DNA from: Terrimonas sp.
GTDB taxonomy: Bacteria; Bacteroidota; Bacteroidia; Chitinophagales; Chitinophagaceae
Reading direction: 5' to 3'
Length of the DNA: 64,000 nucleotides
Assembly: GCA_016125075.1 (NCBI GenBank)
Contig: WGMO01000010.1
Coordinates: 1 to 64,000 of the forward strand
The position numbers were made by a program, and so were the translations under genes. A model generated the notes under the pieces. That model saw only the letters and a program-made list of their open reading frames with translations. It searched no databases and was not told where the DNA came from. Each line of letters starts with the position of its first letter. Positions within the stretch are counted from its first letter, which is position 1. Positions 49,314 to 60,183 of this stretch are shown here, piece by piece.

Positions 49314-50309
49314 TTAGAAATAAAAGGCATAAGCCTTTAGCTTTCCTTTTGTATCCACCATCAATGCGGGTGCCGGGAACTTGAAGGCATTCAGTCCGCT
49401 TAACAGTGTCTTTACAAACTTACTGTTGGTTTTGATTTTAGTGAAGTCAATATCGGGTGCTATATAGAATTGTCTTTTCCTGCTGATATCAGTTCTGTCA
49501 AAAACAATATTATTGTTTTGATCTTTGTCAACATTCTCAAATCCTCCAAACATACCATCTGCTCCATAGCCCACTGCGATATTGAGCCAGGGGGGGAAGC
49601 TGCTATTCCTGAAAAATGATTTCAGGTTGGTGCTGAGCCAATAGGTTTGACCGTTATAATCCTTTAGCATTCTTTCATACCAACTGCTGCCAAAAAGTTC
49701 ATCGGCACGGTTACCCAACTCACTATCCCGATAGCGCATCCTGTGAAAGGAAAACTTATACTGAATCCGCTGTCCCTCCCAGGCAAGTTGCTGGGCAATA
49801 AAGAGACCTGACCCCATCAGGTTAGCACCCATATCGGCCCAGCTCCAACCCCATTCGGCAGAATGCGCATCCAGAAATTCGATAACGGTCAAATAGGCTG
49901 TGCCGCTGAGTCCGCCGATCCAGGTTGCTTTTTTATTGGAAAGACCGGCCCATTTCCACATCGCAGCAGAGGCCTTACCTGTATTGTACGCGGTCCAGGC
50001 ATGTCCAAATTTATCCACCTGCAACCATTCCCGGCTGTCGTTAAAGGTGTGAAAGGAAGTTCTGGGATAATCTTTATACCAGGCATTGTTCAAAATGATG
50101 AGGGAACCGCCATAGCCAGCCAGGTTAATGGCTCCGATTAACCGAACCCTGGTTTTGACCGGGCGGGGAGTGGAAATAGAATCCCTGGTTATTACCTGGG
50201 CTGATACTGGCAGAAAGTAAACTGCAAAACAAAGGATGGCGAGACAGGAACGGAACCCTGAAAGGAGCGTCGCAACAAATGTTGAGTTTTGCACAGGTGC
50301 TGGCTTCAT
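49314..50309 (-). CDS. DUF2279-family protein
   Basis: LQVDKFGHAWTAYNTGKASAAMWKWAGLSNKKATWIGGLSG..EFLDAHSAEWGWSWADMGANLMG. Confidence 0.8.
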   Translation of the reverse strand: MKPAPVQNSTFVATLLSGFRSCLAILCFAVYFLPVSAQVITRDSISTPRPVKTRVRLIGAINLAGYGGSLIILNNAWYKDYPRTSFHTFNDSREWLQVDKFGHAWTAYNTGKASAAMWKWAGLSNKKATWIGGLSGTAYLTVIEFLDAHSAEWGWSWADMGANLMGSGLFIAQQLAWEGQRIQYKFSFHRMRYRDSELGNRADELFGSSWYERMLKDYNGQTYWLSTNLKSFFRNSSFPPWLNIAVGYGADGMFGGFENVDKDQNNNIVFDRTDISRKRQFYIAPDIDFTKIKTNSKFVKTLLSGLNAFKFPAPALMVDTKGKLKAYAFYF

Positions 50310-50398
50310 AAAACAAAAATACGTTTCCTGGTGGTTTTCAGTTTTTAAAGGTAAAATTCAATAACTTTCAAGCCTGAACCTTAAAAAATATATGCAAT

Positions 50399-52123
50399 AT
50401 GGATGCAGCAATTCAGGCAAAAATAGAAGCTTGGCTGAGCAATGGTTTTGACCAGTCAACAAAGGACGAGATCAAAAAATTACAGTCTGAAAATCCAAAT
50501 GAACTTACGGACGCATTTTATAAAAATCTTGAATTCGGTACGGGGGGATTGCGGGGACTGATGGGTGTGGGTACCAACCGGATGAATAAGTATACGGTGG
50601 GAATGGCCACCCAGGGATATGCCAATTACCTGAAACAAAGTTTTCCGGGTAAGGAGATCAAAGTGGCCATTGCACATGATAACCGTAATAACAGCCGTTT
50701 TTTTGCAGAAACCGTGGCCAATGTGTTCGGCGCAAACGGCATCAAGGTTTTTCTGTTTGAAAGTTTAAGACCGACACCTGAATTGAGTTTTGCGATCCGT
50801 AACCTGGGTTGCAAAGGGGGTGTGGTGTGTACCGCTTCGCATAACCCGAAAGAATATAACGGGTATAAAGCCTATTGGACAGATGGCGGTCAACTGGTAC
50901 CGCCCCATGATAAAAATGTGATCAGGGAAGTAGATAAAATTGCATCAGTAGAAGATGTGAAATGGCAGGGCGGAGAAGCCAATATCAGTTTGATAGGGAA
51001 GGAAATGGATGATGCCTATATAAAAATGGTCAAAAGCCTGAGTGTATACCCTGATGTGATTGCCCGGCAACAGGACCTGAAAATTGTGTATACCCCGATT
51101 CATGGAACCGGCATCAAACTGGTTCCGGAGGTATTGAAACAGTTTGGGTTCACGAATGTGCATATCGTGGAAGAGCAGATGGTACCGGATGGTAATTTCC
51201 CCACCGTGGTGTATCCAAATCCCGAAGAGAGCGAGGCAATGAGCATCGGTTTGAAAAAAGCCGGGGAACTGGATGCCGACATCTTATTGGGTACAGACCC
51301 TGATGCCGACAGGGTGGGAATCGGTGTAAAAGACAATAATGGGAACTGGGTACTGATGAATGGCAACCAGACCGCTGTGCTGGCGTTCAATTATATGATC
51401 GAAGCCCGGAAAGCAAAAGGGATCGCCCGTCCCAACGATATGGTTATCAAAACGATCGTTACCACCGATATGATCCATCATATTGCCCGTAAGAACAATG
51501 TTGCCTGTTATGATGTACTGACCGGTTTCAAATGGATTGCCGAACTGATCAAATCGAAAGAAGGAAAAGAGCATTATATTATTGGCGGAGAGGAAAGTTT
51601 TGGCCTGATGATCGGCGACCAGTTAAGGGATAAGGATGCCGTGAGTGCTGTGGCCTTCCTTTGCGAGATGGCCGCTTATGAAAAAGAAAAGGGGAGGACC
51701 CTGTTCCAGAAAATGATCGACCTCTATGTGGAATATGGTTTTTATAAGGAACACCTGGTCTCCATCACCAAGAAAGGGATGGACGGGCAACAGCAGATTG
51801 CCACCATGATCCAGGGATACCGGGATAACCCACCCACCATGATCGCCGGTCATGATGTGATGCAGTTTCTTGACTATGAAATGCAAAAAGGCAAAAACCT
51901 GAAGACCGGAGAGGTCTGGGATATCAGTTTGCCTAAATCAAATGTCTTGCAATTCATATTAAGTGATGAAACAAAAATTTCAGCCAGGCCTTCCGGAACG
52001 GAACCTAAGATCAAATTTTATTTCAGTGTCAATGACAAGTTATTCAGTCCTGCCGATTATGAAAAGGTCAATGCCAAACTGGATCAAAAGATAAAGAGTG
52101 TTATCAATGACCTTAAACTATAA
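50399..52123 (+). CDS. phospho-sugar mutase (phosphoglucomutase/phosphomannomutase family)
   Basis: GTGGLRGLMGVGTNRMN, VCTASHNPKEYNGYKAYW, LGTDPDADRVGIG, GGEESFG, RPSGTEPKIKFY. Confidence 0.96.
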   Translation: MDAAIQAKIEAWLSNGFDQSTKDEIKKLQSENPNELTDAFYKNLEFGTGGLRGLMGVGTNRMNKYTVGMATQGYANYLKQSFPGKEIKVAIAHDNRNNSRFFAETVANVFGANGIKVFLFESLRPTPELSFAIRNLGCKGGVVCTASHNPKEYNGYKAYWTDGGQLVPPHDKNVIREVDKIASVEDVKWQGGEANISLIGKEMDDAYIKMVKSLSVYPDVIARQQDLKIVYTPIHGTGIKLVPEVLKQFGFTNVHIVEEQMVPDGNFPTVVYPNPEESEAMSIGLKKAGELDADILLGTDPDADRVGIGVKDNNGNWVLMNGNQTAVLAFNYMIEARKAKGIARPNDMVIKTIVTTDMIHHIARKNNVACYDVLTGFKWIAELIKSKEGKEHYIIGGEESFGLMIGDQLRDKDAVSAVAFLCEMAAYEKEKGRTLFQKMIDLYVEYGFYKEHLVSITKKGMDGQQQIATMIQGYRDNPPTMIAGHDVMQFLDYEMQKGKNLKTGEVWDISLPKSNVLQFILSDETKISARPSGTEPKIKFYFSVNDKLFSPADYEKVNAKLDQKIKSVINDLKL

Positions 52124-52132
52124 AAAAAATCT

Positions 52133-52483
52133 ATGAACCCTATCAGCCTGAGCAGTATTCCGGAAATTGAAAGGATACCCGGATATTTTGGCAGATTTAT
52201 CCATTCCCGTAACATGACCATGGCCTTTTGGGAAGTTAAAGCCGGTTCGCCCATCCCGGAGCACCGGCATGTACAGGAACAGATCATGACCGTAACAGAT
52301 GGCCTCTTTGAACTGGTGGTAGAGGGTCAGCGGCACATGATGAAAGCAGGTGATGTCTGTATTATTCCTTCCAATGTACTGCATGGGGGAAAGGCCATCA
52401 GCAACTGCAGGATCGTAGATGTCTTTAACCCGGTACGGGAAGATTATGTTGAAAAAGATTATTCGTACATCTCCAACAATTAA
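52133..52483 (+). CDS. cupin domain protein
   Basis: GSPIPEHRHVQEQIMTVTDGLFELVVEGQRHMMKAGDVCIIPSNVLHGG. Confidence 0.92.
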   Translation: MNPISLSSIPEIERIPGYFGRFIHSRNMTMAFWEVKAGSPIPEHRHVQEQIMTVTDGLFELVVEGQRHMMKAGDVCIIPSNVLHGGKAISNCRIVDVFNPVREDYVEKDYSYISNN

Positions 52484-52496
52484 CCGGGGTCTTTAG

Positions 52497-53690
52497 CTAT
52501 TCAAGAATTTGTTCAGAGATTTTTCCTGTTTTTTTATTTTTAAGGATCAGCTTTTTCGCTCCATAATGTGTGATTTCTTCTTTTACAAGGTAATGATTTT
52601 CATCAAAGGAAGTTAGATGGCTGTCGCGGGTCACTCCCACACGGCCTCTCCAGTGATCGAGTTGAACCGGCTCCCATAATTTGCTTTTGGATGAACGGTA
52701 TGCAGCATCAAGGATACAATTCACAACATACCCGTCGTAAAAAGTTTCTTTGGGGGGTTGCCCGGATTCAAGTGCATTCAGCATGTCCATGAACATATGG
52801 TTATATCCCAGTTCGTTCAGTTCATCACCTACCGGGAACAGCCAGCCGGTATTACTTTCTGCTTTTTCAGCCACATAATCGGCCCCCTTCCCGGTGGTGA
52901 ACATTTCAAAACCCGTTCTCAGGAAACTATTGATCCAGATGGTGCCTTCGCTGCCCATGACCTCGTCGCGCAGGTCGAGACCACCCCGGAAAGTCCAGCT
53001 CACTTCAAACTGACCTATGGCGCCGTTCTCGTACCTGACCAACCCGATGGCATGGTCCTCTGCCTCGATCGGTTTTACCTGTGTATCGGCCCAGCACATC
53101 ACTTCAACAGGTTTAATATCTTTCCCGATATAACTGCGGGCAATCTCCACGCAATGACAACCCAGGTCAAGGATACAGCCGCCGCCGGCCTGTTCCATAT
53201 CCCAAAACCAGTCACTATGGGGGCCGGGATGTGTTTCCCGGGATTTAGCCCAAAGGATCCTGCCCAACGCACCGGACTTTACACTTTCAAGGGCCTTGAT
53301 GAATTTAGGGGTATAGACCAGGTCCTCAAGATACCCGTTAAAAATCCCGGCCTTTTCAACGGCTTCCAGCATCCGCCTGGCCTCATCGGCGTTTCTGCCA
53401 AGGGGCTTGGTAGTCATAACCGCCTTTTTATGCTTACAGCAAAGCATCACCGCAGTTTCATGAAGATTGTTGGGGAGTGCAATACAGACAATATCGACAT
53501 CCGGATGGGCAATTGCCTCTTCCATATGGGTGGTCCAGTGAACCAAATGATAGTCTTCGGCAAATTGCCTGGCACTTTCTTCCCGGCGGGAATAGATACT
53601 GACAATCTTATCCTGGCTCCTGTAGCCTTGTAAAGAATCTGCATAAAAACGCCCGATAAAACCGGAGCCCAGCATAGCAATACGTTGCAT
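52497..53690 (-). CDS. Gfo/Idh/MocA family oxidoreductase
   Basis: MLGSGFIGRFYADSL, IVCIALPNNLHETAVML, KKAVMTTKPLGRNADEA, GGCILDLGCHCVEIAR. Confidence 0.94.
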   Translation of the reverse strand: MQRIAMLGSGFIGRFYADSLQGYRSQDKIVSIYSRREESARQFAEDYHLVHWTTHMEEAIAHPDVDIVCIALPNNLHETAVMLCCKHKKAVMTTKPLGRNADEARRMLEAVEKAGIFNGYLEDLVYTPKFIKALESVKSGALGRILWAKSRETHPGPHSDWFWDMEQAGGGCILDLGCHCVEIARSYIGKDIKPVEVMCWADTQVKPIEAEDHAIGLVRYENGAIGQFEVSWTFRGGLDLRDEVMGSEGTIWINSFLRTGFEMFTTGKGADYVAEKAESNTGWLFPVGDELNELGYNHMFMDMLNALESGQPPKETFYDGYVVNCILDAAYRSSKSKLWEPVQLDHWRGRVGVTRDSHLTSFDENHYLVKEEITHYGAKKLILKNKKTGKISEQILE

Positions 53691-53714
53691 ATAATTAATT
53701 TATCGTTTACAAAA

Positions 53715-54916
53715 TTATAATGTAGAACTGATTTCTTTTTTCTCCCTGAAAAAGATGATAAAATAGAGTAAACACCGGCAGCAATAAAGGCAGGCACCCA
53801 CCAGATATTGGTCCATTGGTGGCGGCCCCCTTCGATCTTATACTGATCGACAACGATGCCGGAAAACCATGTCCCGATAAACATCCCTACACCATAGGTG
53901 GCAAAAGTGAAAAGACCCTGGGCCGCATTCTTGATTTTTTCACCGGCTTTCTTTTCCGTATACATATAACCTGTAACAAAAAAGAAATCATAACAGATGC
54001 CATGCAGGATGATACCGGCATATAACATCCACAGATGGGCATCATTATCTCCATATGCAAAACATATGTATCGCAGTATCCAGGCAGTCATACCCATCAG
54101 CAGCATTCTTTTGACGCCGATCCTGTTAAACAGGAAAGGGATGGCCAGTATGAATAAGGCCTCCGACATCTGTCCCATGGTCATTTTACCGGCAGCATTT
54201 TTAACGCCCAGCTCGTTTAAAAAAGGGTTGGCAAAACCATAATAAAATGAAAGGGGTATGCAGACGAGGATGGCTGCAATGATGAATACGAGGTAAGGCC
54301 GCTCTTTAAAAAGTACAAAGGCATCCGTTCCCAGCACCTTCGAAGCCGAGGCATTTGCCGGCTTCCCTTTTGGAGGCGTATTGGGTAAGACGAAACTGAT
54401 CAGCCCCAGCAATGCAGAGGCTCCTGCGGCCATATGAAAGGTAGAAGCAGATTTTTCGATGCCCAGGCGGGAGATCATCAGCCCGGCAACAATCCAACCC
54501 AGGGTGCCAAAAACCCTGATCCAGGGAAACTGCCTTCCGGGATCTGTCATTTGGTAAAAGGCTATGCTATTGGACAATGCAATTGTGGGCATATACGCCA
54601 AAGAATATAAGAGAATCACCCAATAAAAAAGACTGTTCCCATTGATGGTGGTAGCTAAAAACAAAAGAACTGCGCCGGTCAAATGCAAAATGCCCATAAT
54701 TTTTTGTGCGGAAAAAAAACGGTCTGCCACCATGCCTACAAAAAAAGGCGAAATCATCGTTGCAATGGCGAGTGCAGAATAGGCAGCACCGACCTGGACG
54801 CCGGTTGCCTGTAAATGTTCGCCCATATAGGTACCCATTGTAACATACCAGGAACCCCAGATAAAATATTGGATCAGCATCATGATGGCAAGCAATATAC
54901 CGGTCGACATTTTCAT
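53715..54916 (-). pseudogene. MFS nucleoside/sugar permease (NupG-like), probable 1-nt frameshift near 3' end; ORF track gives 53447-54916
   Basis: IQYFIWGSWYVTMGTYMGEHLQATGVQVGAAYSALAIATMISPFFVGMVADRFF; adjacent frame supplies LLYFIIFFREKKEISSTL* ending at 53715. Confidence 0.8.
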
Positions 54917-55004
54917 ACAGCAGCTGTTTAAGAATGAAATTGAAATTTACGAAAGAAAATTATCTGTCATTATATTTTTCAAAGCAATTATCTTGCAAGT
55001 GCTT

Positions 55005-55661
55005 ATGAGACCCATTGAAGATACATACCGCCACAAAGGATTAAGAAACAAACTGGTCGATACGATACGGGAAAAAGGCATTACCGATCAAAAAGTGCTA
55101 CAGGCCATCAGTGGTATTCCCCGGCATTTTTTCCTGGATTCAGCATTCGATGAACTGGCTTATGAAGACAGGGCCTTTCCGATCGGAGAAGAACAGACCA
55201 TTTCACAACCCTATACAGTGGCCTATCAATCGCAGTTGCTGGAAGTAAAACCCTTTGAAAAGATCCTGGAAGTAGGTACCGGAAGTGCCTACCAGGCCTG
55301 TGTGCTGGCAACAATGGGGGCCCAGGTCTTTACCATCGAAAGACAAAGAAAATTATTTGATAACAACAAGCAATTCCAGCATCTTCAAAAATATCCTTCG
55401 ATCAAATTCTTTTATGGAGACGGGTATGAAGGCCTGCCTACTTTTGCGCCTTTTGACAAAGTGATCATAACTGCCGCCGCGCCAACCATTCCCTCAAAAC
55501 TGATCGACCAGTTGAAAACGGGCGGGATGATGGTCATTCCGCTGGGGGCAGGGGAGGTGCAGCAGATGATGCGGATCACCAAACTGGAAAATGGAACGGT
55601 GCAAGAGGAGGTCTTTGACCATTTCTCATTCGTGCCCATGGTGGTTGGAAAGAAAAACTAA
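55005..55661 (+). CDS. pcm: protein-L-isoaspartate O-methyltransferase (start reassigned from 54882)
   Basis: IPRHFFLDSAFDELAYEDRAFPIGEEQTISQPYTVA...KILEVGTGSAYQACVLA. Confidence 0.95.
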   Translation: MRPIEDTYRHKGLRNKLVDTIREKGITDQKVLQAISGIPRHFFLDSAFDELAYEDRAFPIGEEQTISQPYTVAYQSQLLEVKPFEKILEVGTGSAYQACVLATMGAQVFTIERQRKLFDNNKQFQHLQKYPSIKFFYGDGYEGLPTFAPFDKVIITAAAPTIPSKLIDQLKTGGMMVIPLGAGEVQQMMRITKLENGTVQEEVFDHFSFVPMVVGKKN

Positions 55662-56608
55662 ACAAACTGTTCCAGTAATTCGATCCTTTTCTGAATGGGC
55701 GGATGGGTGGCAAAAAGATTATCCCAGCTAAAATCGTGATGAGATGGTTTTGGATTGTCAATGAAGAGCTGTGCCACATCGCGGTTCTGCACGGCTTCAA
55801 TCAGGGGGTCCTCATCAATTTTCCGCAGGGCACTGGCCAGGGCATAGGGTTTTTTTGTCATTTCAGCAGATCCTGCATCTGCGAGGTATTCCCTCGATCT
55901 TGAAATACCAAACCGGAGAAGGATCGATAAAAGGTAACATACCGCGGTCACAACGATCGCCACTAAAATGATCAAGCCGGTACCGCCTTTCCCGTCCCGG
56001 CTTTTCCTTCCCCTGCCGGCAAAACGAAGGCTGCGGAAAGCGAGTTCTGCCAGGAAGGAGAATATCCCCACAAATATGATTGAAATGATCAGCAATCGCA
56101 CATCCCTGTTCCTGATATGAGTGAGTTCATGTGCCATTACGGATTCCAGTTCTTCATCATTGAGTTTATGGATGATCCCCCTCGACAGGGAAATACTGTA
56201 TGTCCTATTATTAATTCCACTGGCAAATGCATTGAGCGAGTCGTCTTCGATGATGTTTATCGTCGGGGTTTGCATACCCTGTGAAATGCAAAGATTTTCT
56301 ACAAGATTATAAACCCGCTTATTTTCCTTTCTTTCAAGGGGACGGGCACCTGTGGCCATCCTGATCATCGTACTATGCCCTGTCCAGGCAATCAGGAACC
56401 ATAATGCAACCCCGATCAGGAGGATGGGGGCTACCGAAAGAAATACAAGATTTGAATCCTGGCTATTACCAGGAGCGGGGTTGCGCTGTACGGTAAACCA
56501 GACAATGATGTATAACATCCCCAATAACAAAACAGGAAAGGCGATAAGCAGCAGAACTGAATTGAGATTATTTTTTCTGATCTGGCTGGTTAACCCAACA
56601 TATTTCAT
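55658..56608 (-). CDS. M48 family metalloprotease (HtpX-like)
   Basis: VMAHELTHIRNRDVRL (HExxH), FASGINNRTYSISLSRGIIHKLNDEE, THPPIQKRIELLE. Confidence 0.94.
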   Translation of the reverse strand: MKYVGLTSQIRKNNLNSVLLLIAFPVLLLGMLYIIVWFTVQRNPAPGNSQDSNLVFLSVAPILLIGVALWFLIAWTGHSTMIRMATGARPLERKENKRVYNLVENLCISQGMQTPTINIIEDDSLNAFASGINNRTYSISLSRGIIHKLNDEELESVMAHELTHIRNRDVRLLIISIIFVGIFSFLAELAFRSLRFAGRGRKSRDGKGGTGLIILVAIVVTAVCYLLSILLRFGISRSREYLADAGSAEMTKKPYALASALRKIDEDPLIEAVQNRDVAQLFIDNPKPSHHDFSWDNLFATHPPIQKRIELLEQFV

Positions 56609-56619
56609 CAGCCTTTCTT

Positions 56620-57180
56620 TTAAAATTTAATGGAAGGGGGTTCTTCCATGTTTTTTCTGCCTTCATCTCCCAGGTCAAACAGGATTTCCCGTTTGAAACC
56701 GAAATTATTAGCGATGAGGTTGGAAGGAAATGTTTCAACGGCATTGTTATACTCGGTTGTGGCGCCGTTGAAAAACCGCCTGGCGGCTGCCAGCTTGTTT
56801 TCGATATCGCTCAGTTCCTCCTGCAGCTGCATGAAGTTCTGGTTAGCCTTCAGGTCGGGATAGGCTTCAACCTGGACCTTCAAACCTGCCAATGCAGAAC
56901 TCAGCTGCTGTTCGGCAACAATTTTATCGTCAATACCCTTTGCCTGCAGGGCTGCGCTTCTTGCTTCCGTGATCCTTGTCAGGACCTCTCTTTCATGACC
57001 GGCATAACCTTTTACCGTTTCCACCAGTTGCGGAACGAGGTCGTGACGCTGGCGCAATTGTACATCGATATCTGCAAAGGCATTCTGCCGCCGGTTTCGC
57101 AAGCTTACAAGCCGGTTAAATAAACTGATCATCCAGAAGATGATGATGACGATAACGACAATAAAAATGATAAATCCCAT
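56620..57180 (-). CDS. LemA family protein
   Basis: LVSLRNRRQNAFADIDVQLRQRHDLVPQLVETVKGYAGHE...LQEELSDIENKLAAARRFFNGATTEYNN. Confidence 0.95.
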   Translation of the reverse strand: MGFIIFIVVIVIIIFWMISLFNRLVSLRNRRQNAFADIDVQLRQRHDLVPQLVETVKGYAGHEREVLTRITEARSAALQAKGIDDKIVAEQQLSSALAGLKVQVEAYPDLKANQNFMQLQEELSDIENKLAAARRFFNGATTEYNNAVETFPSNLIANNFGFKREILFDLGDEGRKNMEEPPSIKF

Positions 57181-57225
57181 GCTCTGAATTTTAATGAAAG
57201 TTAACCAAAAAACTAATTCTTAATT

Positions 57226-59718
57226 ATGACTAAAAATTCTTTTATCTTTCTGTATCTTTTACCTAAGCTTTTTTTTGATATGCGAGTAGTACCATTTATC
57301 ATTTCTACAGCGGTTACTGCAGGAATGGTCCTGGCCCTGAACAGACCCTGGGGCACGGTGCCCCCCATGGGAAAATTCCTAAGCCCCCAGCATGGTTTCT
57401 GGCAAAATGCAGAACCGGTTGACGCCAGTTTCAATGAGGATCTCAAATTGCCCGGACTACAGGGAAAGGCCTCGGTTTATTTTGATGACCGGCTGGTTCC
57501 GCACCTGTTCGCAGACAATGATCATGATGCCTATTTCCTGCAGGGATACCTCCATGCAAAATTCCGGCTTTTCCAGATGGATCTCCAGACCCTGGCCGCG
57601 GAAGGCAGGGCCAGCGAAATTGCCGGCGAAAAAGCGGTCCGGTATGACCGCGAGCAAAGAAGGCTGGGTATGCGGTTTGCAGCTGAAAATGCCCTGAAAG
57701 TGATAGAAAGTGAAAAAAATTCAAAAATCGCTTATGACGCCTATACTGCCGGCGTCAACGCTTATATCAGTTCTTTAAAAGAAAGCGAACTCCCCATTGA
57801 ATACAAACTGCTCAATTTCAAACCGGAAAAATGGACCAATCTCCGCACGGCTCTTTTATTAAAGATGATGGCGAAAATGTTATCCTCTGGTACGGAGAAT
57901 GACCTGGCCTATACCAATGCCAAATCCGTTTTCAGCAGGGAAGAAATGAATATCCTCTATCCACAGGTTCCTGATTCACTGGTTCCGATTGTACCCAAAG
58001 GCACACAGTTTCCGGCCCCCGGTATTATTCCGGTAGCGCCCGCTTCAGCCGATTCCCTTTATTTGGCAAAAAAAGAGTCTGTCCCTGAACTGGAGGTCTC
58101 AAAACCCGATAAGAATAACGGCAGTAATAACTGGGTGGTTGCCGGTACCAAGACCGCCAGCGGTGCCCCCATTCTTTGTAATGATCCGCATCTTGAACTT
58201 TCCTTACCCTCCATTTGGTACGAAATACAGATTGTTACGCCCACCTCAAACGCATACGGCGTTTCCCTTCCGGGAAGCCCCTTTGTGATCATCGGTTTTA
58301 ATGACAGCATTGCCTGGGGGGTCACCAATGCCCAACGGGATGTAAAAGATTATTACGAAATAAAATTCAGGGATGATTCAAAGAAAGAATACTGGTTTGA
58401 TGGAAAATGGGTACCGACCATATTAAGACCCGAAGAGATAAAAGTGAAAGGTGGCCAAACGATTTTTGACACGGTGGCTTATACCGTTTTTGGCCCGGTG
58501 ATGTATGACAAAAGTTTTTCCGATGCGTTTTCAAAAGAAAGGAACCTGGCGGTACGCTGGACAGCACATGACCCCAGCGACGAAGGCGAGACATTCTATA
58601 AACTGAACAGGGCAAAGAATTATGATGATTATGAAAATGCCATCAGGACTTTCCAATGCCCCGGGCAAAATTTTGTATTCGCCTCCAAAACCGGGGATAT
58701 TGCCATCTGGCAACAGGGGAAATTCCCGGCCCGTTGGGACCGGCAGGGATTATACATCATGCCCGGCAGCGATAGCAGCTACATGTGGCAGGGATTTATA
58801 CCCCAACAGGAAAACCCACACAGCAGGAACCCCGAACAACAATTCCTGATGAGTGCTAATCAACGACCGGTCGATTCCACTTATCCCTATTTTATTCCCG
58901 GCAGCTATATCACCCCGAGGGGCATTACGATCGACCACTATTTATCGGCCATGCACGATATTACACCCGAAGACATGATGCGGTTACAAAACAATTATTT
59001 CAATACGATGGCAGAAGATGTCAGACCGGTTCTATTACAAAATGTAATGGAAAACAAATTGGATGCCGACGAAAAAAAATATCTTGATATCGTACGAAAC
59101 TGGGACCTGATGGCCGGCCCGGATGCAAAAGGCCAGACGATCTACCAGTGCTGGCTCGATAGCCTGGAAGTAGAAATTTGGCAGGATGAATTATCCCGGG
59201 TACATCCCGCCGCACCTTACCCCGAGGAGGAGACTACCATGGAATTACTCAAAAAAGATCCGGCAACAAAATTTGCCGATAATATCAATACTCCTAACGT
59301 TGAAACGCTTGCTGACGACGTTACGACGGCCCTGAAAAAAGCTTCCGCCAACCTGAAGAAAGCAGAAGATTCCGGTAAACTGGAGTGGTATAAATTCAAG
59401 GATCCCACTGTCTATCACCTGATAAAAGACCTGACGCCTTTTGCCAGAAAAGGATTGCATGTAGGCGGTAATGGAAATATCATCAATGCAGTGACGCACA
59501 GCCATGGTCCGAGCTGGCGGATGATCGTCCAGATGACAAATGTTACCGAAGCATACGGTATTTATCCCGGTGGACAAAGCGGTAACCCGGGGAGTAAATA
59601 CTATGATAATTTTGTGGACCAATGGACAGCAGGCCAATATAATTTCCTTTTCTTTATGCATGAGATCGATAAGGCCAGCAATAAGATAAAATGGACCATG
59701 TCTTTTAATCAGCCATAA
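57226..59718 (+). CDS. penicillin acylase family protein (Ntn hydrolase; true start may be downstream)
   Basis: HDAYFLQGYLHAKFRLFQMDLQTLAAEGRASEI; NNGSNNWVVAGTKTASGAPILCNDPHLELSLPSIWYEI. Confidence 0.94.
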   Translation: MTKNSFIFLYLLPKLFFDMRVVPFIISTAVTAGMVLALNRPWGTVPPMGKFLSPQHGFWQNAEPVDASFNEDLKLPGLQGKASVYFDDRLVPHLFADNDHDAYFLQGYLHAKFRLFQMDLQTLAAEGRASEIAGEKAVRYDREQRRLGMRFAAENALKVIESEKNSKIAYDAYTAGVNAYISSLKESELPIEYKLLNFKPEKWTNLRTALLLKMMAKMLSSGTENDLAYTNAKSVFSREEMNILYPQVPDSLVPIVPKGTQFPAPGIIPVAPASADSLYLAKKESVPELEVSKPDKNNGSNNWVVAGTKTASGAPILCNDPHLELSLPSIWYEIQIVTPTSNAYGVSLPGSPFVIIGFNDSIAWGVTNAQRDVKDYYEIKFRDDSKKEYWFDGKWVPTILRPEEIKVKGGQTIFDTVAYTVFGPVMYDKSFSDAFSKERNLAVRWTAHDPSDEGETFYKLNRAKNYDDYENAIRTFQCPGQNFVFASKTGDIAIWQQGKFPARWDRQGLYIMPGSDSSYMWQGFIPQQENPHSRNPEQQFLMSANQRPVDSTYPYFIPGSYITPRGITIDHYLSAMHDITPEDMMRLQNNYFNTMAEDVRPVLLQNVMENKLDADEKKYLDIVRNWDLMAGPDAKGQTIYQCWLDSLEVEIWQDELSRVHPAAPYPEEETTMELLKKDPATKFADNINTPNVETLADDVTTALKKASANLKKAEDSGKLEWYKFKDPTVYHLIKDLTPFARKGLHVGGNGNIINAVTHSHGPSWRMIVQMTNVTEAYGIYPGGQSGNPGSKYYDNFVDQWTAGQYNFLFFMHEIDKASNKIKWTMSFNQP

Positions 59719-59729
59719 AACACCAACAC

Positions 59730-60074
59730 ATGAAATTCTTTGTAGCCACCCTGCTGACCGCTTTGCTAGCCTTTATCGGAGGTTTAAAATTCGACTGGTG
59801 GATCATTGCCCTTGCGGGCTTCCTGGTTGCCGTGCTGGTACACCAGAAAGCAGGAAAAGCCTTTTTATCAGGCTTTACAGGTTTATTCCTTTTACACGGT
59901 ATACTGGCATTTTGGATCAATAAAGAAAATGACGGGATTCTCGCCACAAAAGTGGCCATGCTGCTCCCCCTGGGCGGCCATCCCTATTTGCTGATCCTGG
60001 TTACAGCATTCATCGGTGGGCTCGTGGCGGGAATTGCTGCTTTGAGTGGGAGTTATTTGCGAAAATCGCATTGA
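59730..60074 (+). CDS. small hypothetical membrane protein
   Basis: ORF with 3-4 TM segments. Confidence 0.7.
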   Translation: MKFFVATLLTALLAFIGGLKFDWWIIALAGFLVAVLVHQKAGKAFLSGFTGLFLLHGILAFWINKENDGILATKVAMLLPLGGHPYLLILVTAFIGGLVAGIAALSGSYLRKSH

Positions 60075-60183
60075 TCTTTCGGAAAGGATACCCTTTTTCG
60101 CCAATTTCATTATTTTTGCAGCGCTTTAAAATTTTGCCCAACCTGCAATTGGGTCCCGGTGATCCGGGATAAAATTTATCAAC

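Noticed and set aside
52758-53633. 291-aa plus-strand ORF antisense to the Gfo/Idh/MocA gene
   Set aside because: The minus-strand gene has clear oxidoreductase motifs; the antisense ORF has no recognisable family features.
53447-53714. C-terminal extension of the MFS permease in the ORF track
   Set aside because: Lies out of frame inside the next gene; explained by a probable frameshift.
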